This document shows positions 58,918 to 64,000 of a stretch of 64,000 nt of DNA, piece after piece (the stretch's first letter is position 1; each line of letters starts with the position of its first letter). The DNA lies in assembly GCF_000300255.2 (NCBI RefSeq), contig NC_020913.1:1362692-1426691 (forward strand), in the 5' to 3' direction. The notes below the pieces were generated by a model. That model saw only the letters and a program-made list of their open reading frames with translations. It searched no databases and was not told where the DNA came from. The DNA comes from Candidatus Methanomethylophilus alvi Mx1201 (GTDB lineage Archaea; Thermoplasmatota; Thermoplasmata; Methanomassiliicoccales; Methanomethylophilaceae). A program made the position numbers and the translations under genes.

Positions 58918-59703
58918 ATGAAGACCGCCGTCCTGCTGATAGCATACGGAACGGAAATGCCGAACGCCGGAGATCCCGCAACCCTGCACTCCAAACGCAT
59001 ACATGAACAGACCGGATACGATGTCAGGACCGCATACCTGCATCACGGCCCCAGTATCGAAGATGCGGTCCACGGATTGCTGGATGAAGACGTCGAAATG
59101 ATCGTGGCGGTCCCCTTCCTTTTATCACCCAGATCCTCTGCGGCAGAAAAGATCAGAGCAGAACTGGGGCTCTGTACGGAAAAGACCTTTGGGACGGTGA
59201 GATACGGAGGGAAAAGTGCACAGGTAGTACTGACTGGCACATTCGGCGATCATCAGAAGATGAGGACCATCCTCGTACAGATATGCGACTCCCATGACGC
59301 ATCTCCGCGCAATACCTCCGTCCTCCTCATATTCCACGGCAAGAAGAATTCCTCCGACATACAATATGAAGAGAGGGATGCGGAATACCTGAGGGAGAGA
59401 GGATACGAGGTGTCCATCGCATACGAAAGACATCAGATGCCGGACATCAAGAATGCGACCGAGAACCTCCTGAAGTCTGGACGCGACATCCTGGTCATAC
59501 CCATGTTCGTATCTCCGGGAAGACATACCGAAGAGACCATACCCCGTATACTCGGGCTCGTCGGCCGGAAGGAGAAAGACATGGACGTCGGCGGCAGGAC
59601 CATCCGCATGATGTATGCGGACGAGGTCGGGATGCACCCGGATATCACATACATTCTGAAAGACAGGATATCCGAAGCCCTTCAAGACAGCAAGAAGAAA
59701 TGA
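58918..59703 (+). CDS. CbiX/CfbA-type chelatase with degenerate first half
   Basis: 261 residues, two CbiX-like halves. Short CfbA inserts nickel (F430 route) or cobalt into sirohydrochlorin. In the second half the metal-site histidines are kept (LIFHGKK near residue 140 and SPGRHTEETIP near 200). In the first half the corresponding sites are replaced (LIAYGTE and SPRSSAAEK), so only one half should bind metal. It may act on cobalamin or F430 synthesis, or be a divergent paralogue. A bidirectional terminator separates it from aspS. Confidence 0.78.
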   Translation: MKTAVLLIAYGTEMPNAGDPATLHSKRIHEQTGYDVRTAYLHHGPSIEDAVHGLLDEDVEMIVAVPFLLSPRSSAAEKIRAELGLCTEKTFGTVRYGGKSAQVVLTGTFGDHQKMRTILVQICDSHDASPRNTSVLLIFHGKKNSSDIQYEERDAEYLRERGYEVSIAYERHQMPDIKNATENLLKSGRDILVIPMFVSPGRHTEETIPRILGLVGRKEKDMDVGGRTIRMMYADEVGMHPDITYILKDRISEALQDSKKK

Positions 59704-59727
59704 TCCTGAAGGTATGCGGAATTGCCG

Positions 59728-59752
59728 CAGAGGTGTCCGACGGACACCTCTG
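59728..59752. terminator. Bidirectional hairpin terminator between cbiX-like gene and aspS
   Basis: CAGAGGTGTCCG and CGGACACCTCTG separated by one base (a near-perfect 25-base palindrome) followed by GGTCTTTT on the plus strand. Confidence 0.8.
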
Positions 59753-59763
59753 GGTCTTTTGTT

Positions 59764-61584
59764 TCAAAGGTTGTCGGGGTTGAACTCTTCGGCATCCGAT
59801 ATGTCGAGGTCGTCACCGGCAAGAGAGATGATCTGCAGCTCCTGGAGCTTCTCATCGTCCACGGGCGACGGGGATCCGTCGAGCAACGATACCGCCTTCT
59901 TGTTCTTCGGGAAGGCGATGACCTCTCTGATCGTATCCTTGTTGAGGAGGATGGCGACCAGCCTGTCGATACCGATGGCGATACCTCCGTGGGGAGGGGC
60001 GCCGTAGGACAGGGCCTCGACAAAATAATCGAACCTGGCCTGGATCTTCTCATCGGAGAGACCGAGCTTATGGAACACCTCGATCTGGGTCTCCGCATCG
60101 TGGATACGCTCGGAACCGGACCCGAGCTCGTTCCCGTTAAGACACAGGTCGAAGCAGGCTCCGCCGCACTCGGGGTCGTCGAGGTCGCCGGTAGGCAGGA
60201 CGAACGGGTGATGGAACGCATCGCGCTTGCCGGATACGGGATCGATCTCGAACATGGGGTTCTGATCCATCCAGAAGAACATGAACTCGTTCTCGGGGAC
60301 GAGACCCAGATCCTCTGCGATCTTCTTCCTGAGGAACCCTCCGCCCTCGTACGTGGCCTTCCACGGTCCGGCTATGAGGAAGACGAGGTCGCCCTCCTCC
60401 GCACCCATGGTCTTCTTTATGTTCTCGAGGATCTCGGGGGTGAAGTATTTGGTGATGTTGCTGGTGAGGACACCGTTCTCGCACCTCATCCAGGTGAGGC
60501 CTCCCAGCCCCACTTTCTTCGCATACTGGATATAACGGTCGACCTCGTTCCTTCCGACCTCTCCCATCTCCTTCTTTATGCAGATACCGGCCACGATGCC
60601 GTTCTCGGCGAGGATGCTCTGGAAGATCTTGTACGGGACGTCCCTGACGACGTCGGTGAGCTTAACGAACTCGAGTCCGTACCTCATGTCAGGCTTGTCG
60701 GATCCGAACCTCTCCATGGCATCGCGGTATCCGATGTGCGGGAAGGGTGTCTTCAGCTCGGTGCCGTAGAGTCCCTTCCACATATAGGCGACCATTCCCT
60801 CGATCATATCCTGGATATCCTTGCTGTCGACGAATGACATCTCGATATCCAGCTGGGTGAACTCGGGCTGCCTGTCCTTACGGGAGTCCTCGTCACGGAA
60901 ACATCTGGCCACCTGGTAGTAGCGGTCCATTCCGCCCACCATCAGCATCTGTTTGAACTGCTGGGGGGACTGGGGGAGGGCATAGAAGGTACCGGGATGT
61001 ACACGGGAGGGGATGATATAGTCCCTGGCACCCTCGGGGGTGGACCTCCCGAGGATGGGGGTCTCGATCTCCAGGAACCCTTTGGACTCCAAGTAGACAC
61101 GGGCCAGGTGGACTAGTTTGCTCCTGAACTCCATGGTGCGGATCATATCGGTCCTGCGGAGGTCGAGATACCTGTATTTCATACGGGTGTCCTCGTCCGG
61201 AAGGACTCCTTCCTTCTGATCCCCGATCTCGAAAGGCGGAAGCTTGGATTTGGAAAGCAGTTCCGCATGCGTGATGAGTACTTCTATCTCCCCGGTCGGG
61301 TTGGTCTCCACGGCCGTGCCCTCGACCCTCGCCCTCACGGTACCCTCTATGAGCACACAGGATTCGCGCGAGAATGTGGCCATGGTCTTCTGGATCCCTT
61401 CGCTGTCCGCCCCTGCGGGAAGATCCTCTGGATCGAATACGACCTGGGTTATGCCGTACCTGTCGGCAAGGTCGATGAAAGCGACCCCTCCGTGGTCCCT
61501 GGAGAACCTTACCCATCCTTCGAGACAGACCTTTTTTCCGATGTCGGAGGACCTGAGTTCTCCGCAAGTGTTCGTTCTTCTCAT
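59764..61584 (-). CDS. aspS: Aspartyl-tRNA synthetase, bacterial type with GAD domain
   Basis: 606 residues, typical of bacterial AspRS; the usual archaeal form is about 430 residues without the GAD insertion. N-terminal OB fold (GWVRFSRDHGGVAFIDLADRYG); motif 2 region with ALPQSPQQFKQMLMVGGMDRYYQVARCFRDED and RQPEFTQLDIEMSF; a GAD-type insert at about 290-410; motif 3 YGAPPHGGIAIGIDRLVAIL. Charges tRNA-Asp and perhaps tRNA-Asn (discrimination unknown). Adjacent to gatCAB, which could correct Asp-tRNA-Asn. A short inverted repeat TTGAGG-TG-CCTCAA touches the start codon. Confidence 0.94.
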   Translation of the reverse strand: MRRTNTCGELRSSDIGKKVCLEGWVRFSRDHGGVAFIDLADRYGITQVVFDPEDLPAGADSEGIQKTMATFSRESCVLIEGTVRARVEGTAVETNPTGEIEVLITHAELLSKSKLPPFEIGDQKEGVLPDEDTRMKYRYLDLRRTDMIRTMEFRSKLVHLARVYLESKGFLEIETPILGRSTPEGARDYIIPSRVHPGTFYALPQSPQQFKQMLMVGGMDRYYQVARCFRDEDSRKDRQPEFTQLDIEMSFVDSKDIQDMIEGMVAYMWKGLYGTELKTPFPHIGYRDAMERFGSDKPDMRYGLEFVKLTDVVRDVPYKIFQSILAENGIVAGICIKKEMGEVGRNEVDRYIQYAKKVGLGGLTWMRCENGVLTSNITKYFTPEILENIKKTMGAEEGDLVFLIAGPWKATYEGGGFLRKKIAEDLGLVPENEFMFFWMDQNPMFEIDPVSGKRDAFHHPFVLPTGDLDDPECGGACFDLCLNGNELGSGSERIHDAETQIEVFHKLGLSDEKIQARFDYFVEALSYGAPPHGGIAIGIDRLVAILLNKDTIREVIAFPKNKKAVSLLDGSPSPVDDEKLQELQIISLAGDDLDISDAEEFNPDNL

Positions 61585-61676
61585 TGAGGTGCCTCAATTG
61601 TTATAACTGGGTCTCGGCTATGCTCAATTCATATTTAAAAATGGCACGCGGACGCACGCGCGTTATATATGGGGGC

Positions 61677-62150
61677 TTACTGACCGCCGTCCACCATCTT
61701 GGGGATGAAATCGCTCTCGGGCTTGACGATGTTCAGTATGACGGAAGTATTGGTCTTCACGACGCCGGGAAGGTTGTTGATCCTCTTGACCGCTGCGGAG
61801 AACTCGTCCCTGTCGAGACAGCACAGGTAGACCACGACGTCGGCCTCCCCGGTCACATCGTATACCGCCGCGACCTCGGGGATGTTGACGAGCTCCTTCT
61901 CCACGCTCTCTATGTTGTCGGTATACACCTGGACGAGACCGTTGTAATCGTATCCCATGGCGACATAGTCCACCTTGGCACGGTAACCCTTGATGACCCC
62001 TTTCGCCTCCAGGGTCTTGACGCGCTGTATGAGGGTCGTAGGGTGGACACCCATCTGTTTGGCGAGCTGCCTGTAGGAACCTTGGCTGGAGTTGCACATC
62101 ATCTCTATTATGCGCTTATCCAGTTCGTCGAAATCCTTCAGGTCTCCCAT
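61677..62150 (-). CDS. Lrp/AsnC family transcriptional regulator
   Basis: 157 residues. Winged helix-turn-helix in the first 60 (FDELDKRIIEMMCNSSQGSYRQLAKQMGVHPTTLIQRVKTLEAKGVIKGYRAKVD) and a RAM/AsnC ligand-binding domain (VEKELVNIPEVAAVYDVTGEADVVVYLCC). Effector probably an amino acid. TAA stop. It lies between aspS and alaX; targets are not evident. Confidence 0.9.
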   Translation of the reverse strand: MGDLKDFDELDKRIIEMMCNSSQGSYRQLAKQMGVHPTTLIQRVKTLEAKGVIKGYRAKVDYVAMGYDYNGLVQVYTDNIESVEKELVNIPEVAAVYDVTGEADVVVYLCCLDRDEFSAAVKRINNLPGVVKTNTSVILNIVKPESDFIPKMVDGGQ

Positions 62151-62350
62151 TTTGCATCCTTCCTATGACCGATCCTAAACGGATGTGGTTAACGACCCAT
62201 ATCCTGTCGGCGACATTTAATGGTTCGCTGGATATGATAGACGTTTGAACAGACCGGAAGGCCTTGCGGCTGCATCTGTCCATTCGCATAGACCCCATCA
62301 CCCGGCACTCAAAATATAATATCGGGACACCGTTCACAAGGACGATAGCA
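62151..62350. other. Divergent promoter region lrp / alaX
   Basis: 200 bases without a gene. The right side has TCAAAATATAATATCGG (about 62310-62325), TATA box for alaX about 30 bases upstream of its ATG. No clear palindrome for Lrp is visible. Confidence 0.45.
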
Positions 62351-63526
62351 ATGGCTGACGAGGTATTCAGACACGACGGATACATGTCGGAGTTCGAGGC
62401 GGGCATAGTTTCGGTGGATGGTGACATGGTCGTATTGGACTGCACCGCATTCTACCCCGGAGGGGGAGGACAGGTATGCGACACCGGGACGATGAACGGC
62501 ATGCCCGTCACCGACGTCTCCTACAAGGGGAAGGAGATAATCCACAAAGTGCCAGGCAACGATTTCAAACCGGGAATGCGCGTTTGGTGCAGTGTCGACT
62601 GGGACAGGCGTTTCGACCTGATGATGGGACACACCGGGGAACACCTCCTGTTCTGCTCCCTGAAAAGACAGGATCCGGAGCTGACCATCACGAAGATCTT
62701 CATAGGTCCGGAAGAAAAGTATGTTATCGTGAACCACGACGTGCCGTGGGAAAAGATCGGAGCAGCCCTGGAATTCGCCAACAAGGCGATCCGCGACAAC
62801 CTGCCGGTCAGGAAGACCGTGATGAGCAGGGACGACCCGGAACTCGAGAACGTCAGGATAAAACTGGATAGGATAGCGGAGGACGAGGAGATCACGGTCG
62901 TGTCGATCGGCGACATAGACCTCTCGGCCTGCAGCGGGATCCATGTCATGGAGACCGGCGAACTCGGCATGCTGTTCGTAGACAGGAAGGTCTCCGCAGG
63001 GAAGGACGGTATCGCTATCCACTTCAAGGTCGGTAGCGCCGCACAGGATGCGGCCATGGCCCTGGCCAATACATGTCTGCAGATCATCGACGAGACCGGA
63101 AGCAAACCGGAGGACATCGTCAGGACCGTGGCCAATATGAAACGCGATCTGGCACTTGCCGCGGAGGCCAGAAAGGCGGCGGCCAAACAGCAGATCAGGG
63201 AGATGGTCCCGGAGAACATCGGAGGAACGGATGTCTACTGCGGCATGTTCGCCGATGCGGATAGGAAGACCCTTACCGATGCGGCGGAGGGCTTCAAATC
63301 CAAGGGCGGGGTCGCCGCGTTCGTGTCGGTATCGGACACGGTGTCCGTGATCCTCGCCTCCAGTACATCCAAGTTGGATTGCAAGAAGGCCCTCCCTGCC
63401 GTATTGGGGATGTTCGGCGGAAGGGGCGGCGGAAAACCCGACTTCGCACAGGGAGGGATATCCGACCCATCCAAGGCGAAGGACGTCTATGATTCCCTGA
63501 TCGCAGAAATAAGGAAAAATCTCTGA
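62351..63526 (+). CDS. alaX: Alanyl-tRNA editing protein AlaX (long form)
   Basis: Hydrolyses Ser- or Gly-tRNA-Ala in trans. 391 residues: N-terminal beta barrel (FYPGGGGQVCDTG), zinc-site motifs GHTGEH and CSGIHV, then a C-terminal DHHA1 domain (about 230-391) ending GMFGGRGGGKPDFAQGG, which resembles the C-terminal domain of AlaRS. It corresponds to AlaX-L, without a synthetase domain. ATG 62351 fits the TATA spacing. Confidence 0.93.
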   Translation: MADEVFRHDGYMSEFEAGIVSVDGDMVVLDCTAFYPGGGGQVCDTGTMNGMPVTDVSYKGKEIIHKVPGNDFKPGMRVWCSVDWDRRFDLMMGHTGEHLLFCSLKRQDPELTITKIFIGPEEKYVIVNHDVPWEKIGAALEFANKAIRDNLPVRKTVMSRDDPELENVRIKLDRIAEDEEITVVSIGDIDLSACSGIHVMETGELGMLFVDRKVSAGKDGIAIHFKVGSAAQDAAMALANTCLQIIDETGSKPEDIVRTVANMKRDLALAAEARKAAAKQQIREMVPENIGGTDVYCGMFADADRKTLTDAAEGFKSKGGVAAFVSVSDTVSVILASSTSKLDCKKALPAVLGMFGGRGGGKPDFAQGGISDPSKAKDVYDSLIAEIRKNL

Positions 63527-63529
63527 AGG

Positions 63530-63907
63530 TCAGGAAGTCTCGTCGACCTTGTCCTTATGGGCCCGGTCGATGAGACTCAGTACCGTATCGCAAAGACCCA
63601 GATCCTTCTCTATACCGCAATGGTACATCCAGCGGTCGGGTGCGGCCTGTACGCACCTGCACAGCCTGTGCGGCTGGACCTTGTAATTGAGACCGAATGA
63701 GACGACTATTGGACAGTCCTCATAGGTATCGTTCCCCGGGGCGGGGGCCCATATCCAGCAGAAGGGCCTGTTGTTGTCTTTTATGACCACTGTCTCCTCG
63801 AAGACCTCCAATTCGGCCTCGGTATAGATGGACCTTATCTTGTTCCATACCGCGAAAAAGGCGTCATGGACCGCAGGTTCGTCCGCGAACAGGTTCTTTG
63901 CTGACAT
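63530..63907 (-). CDS. DUF5655-like protein
   Basis: 125 residues. AVHDAFFAVWNKIRSIYTEAELEVFEETVVIKDNNRPFCWIW resembles the DUF5655 fold, a small domain often found alone in archaea and bacteria. Function unknown. ATG 63907 chosen over the GTG one codon before; a TATA-like GTTAATATC lies 25-33 bases upstream. Convergent with alaX, three bases apart. Confidence 0.7.
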   Translation of the reverse strand: MSAKNLFADEPAVHDAFFAVWNKIRSIYTEAELEVFEETVVIKDNNRPFCWIWAPAPGNDTYEDCPIVVSFGLNYKVQPHRLCRCVQAAPDRWMYHCGIEKDLGLCDTVLSLIDRAHKDKVDETS

Positions 63908-63931
63908 CACAACCCGTCATCACGGGAGGAC

Positions 63932-63971
63932 GATATTAACATTCCTTTGAAAGGACCCAATCGTTAATATC
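63932..63971. repeat. Inverted repeat GATATTAAC-N22-GTTAATATC
   Basis: Perfect 9-bp arms (63932-63940 and 63963-63971) in the promoter between the DUF5655 gene and a gene leaving the window. Each arm can act as a TATA element, one for each direction. Confidence 0.4.
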
Positions 63972-63972
63972 A

Positions 63973-64000
63973 ATGAATGCCATCGAAGCACCATTATGGC
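63973..64000 (+). CDS. Possible 5' end of a gene leaving the window
   Basis: ATG at 63973 opens a frame of nine codons (MNAIEAPLW) to the window end, just after an AT-rich promoter-like region. Too short to name; the true start may lie beyond the window. Confidence 0.3.

Noticed and set aside
62309..63022. Minus-strand frame inside alaX
   Set aside because: Shadow of AlaX; no family resemblance.
1..64000. CRISPR arrays, insertion sequences or prophage
   Set aside because: No regularly spaced repeats, transposase, integrase or phage genes were seen; gene content is housekeeping throughout.

Overview
This window is a gene-dense, roughly 58% GC archaeal chromosome segment. Gene content points to a methanogen of the order Methanomassiliicoccales (class Thermoplasmata), most likely the host-associated Methanomethylophilaceae. 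The evidence is heterodisulfide reductase HdrB/HdrC, a hydrogenase maturation protease, an archaeal S10/spc/alpha-type ribosomal operon, aRF1, PurP, MptA, RaSEA, pyruvoyl arginine decarboxylase, and TATA promoters placed about 25-30 bases before many start codons (short or absent leaders). No protein gene in the window ends in TAG: almost all end in TGA and five in TAA. This fits a pyrrolysine-encoding lineage in which UAG is reassigned. The species is not identified.

Layout. 1-5.3 kb: partial tRNA, eS1 (S3Ae), hdrCB with its terminator and a palindromic upstream site, a LysR-like regulator, a hydrogenase maturation protease and an M16 peptidase. 5.4-13.7 kb: PAC2 protein, PdaD, zinc ribbon, membrane proteins, a multidomain PAPS-reductase-like ferredoxin protein, M50 peptidase, GlcD-type oxidase and adenylate kinase. 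13.9-19.5 kb: tRNA-Gln, fluoride channel, two PhoU/RCK_C proteins divergent from an MgtE-like transporter, purP and two membrane proteins. 19.6-30.7 kb: prf1-argS-acetyltransferase operon, pyrH, dtdA, an HTH-TPR gene containing two in-frame UAG codons, trpS-pheS, and uncharacterised proteins. 30.7-46.4 kb: one minus-strand operon running L3, L4, L23, L2, S19, L22, S3, L29, aIF1, Rpp29, S17, L14, L24, S4e, L5, S14, S8, L6, L32e, L19e, L18, S5, L30, L15, SecY, EMC3-like protein and a cytidylate kinase-Cbf5 fusion, preceded by a long structured leader. 46.6-64 kb: RaSEA, CoA-disulfide-reductase-like protein with a CDIN1/TPD nuclease homologue, MptA, RNase HII, SCP2 protein, initiator tRNA-Met, amt-glnK with palindromic operators, TPR protein, DUF2284, gatCAB, CbiX, a bacterial-type AspRS, Lrp, AlaX and a DUF5655 protein.

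Most of the window is translation machinery: ribosomal proteins, five aminoacyl-tRNA synthetase or amidotransferase loci, aRF1, aIF1, tRNA modification (Cbf5, RaSEA), tRNA editing (DtdA, AlaX) and protein export (SecY, EMC3-like). Energy metabolism appears as HdrBC, hydrogenase maturation and GlcD. Nitrogen control appears as Amt/GlnK. The most notable observation is the HTH-TPR gene at 24762-26012: reading UAG as sense at two positions restores one uninterrupted TPR protein. Other notable items are the CMK-Cbf5 fusion, the archaeal CDIN1 homologue, the bacterial-type AspRS, and several palindromic promoter sites.
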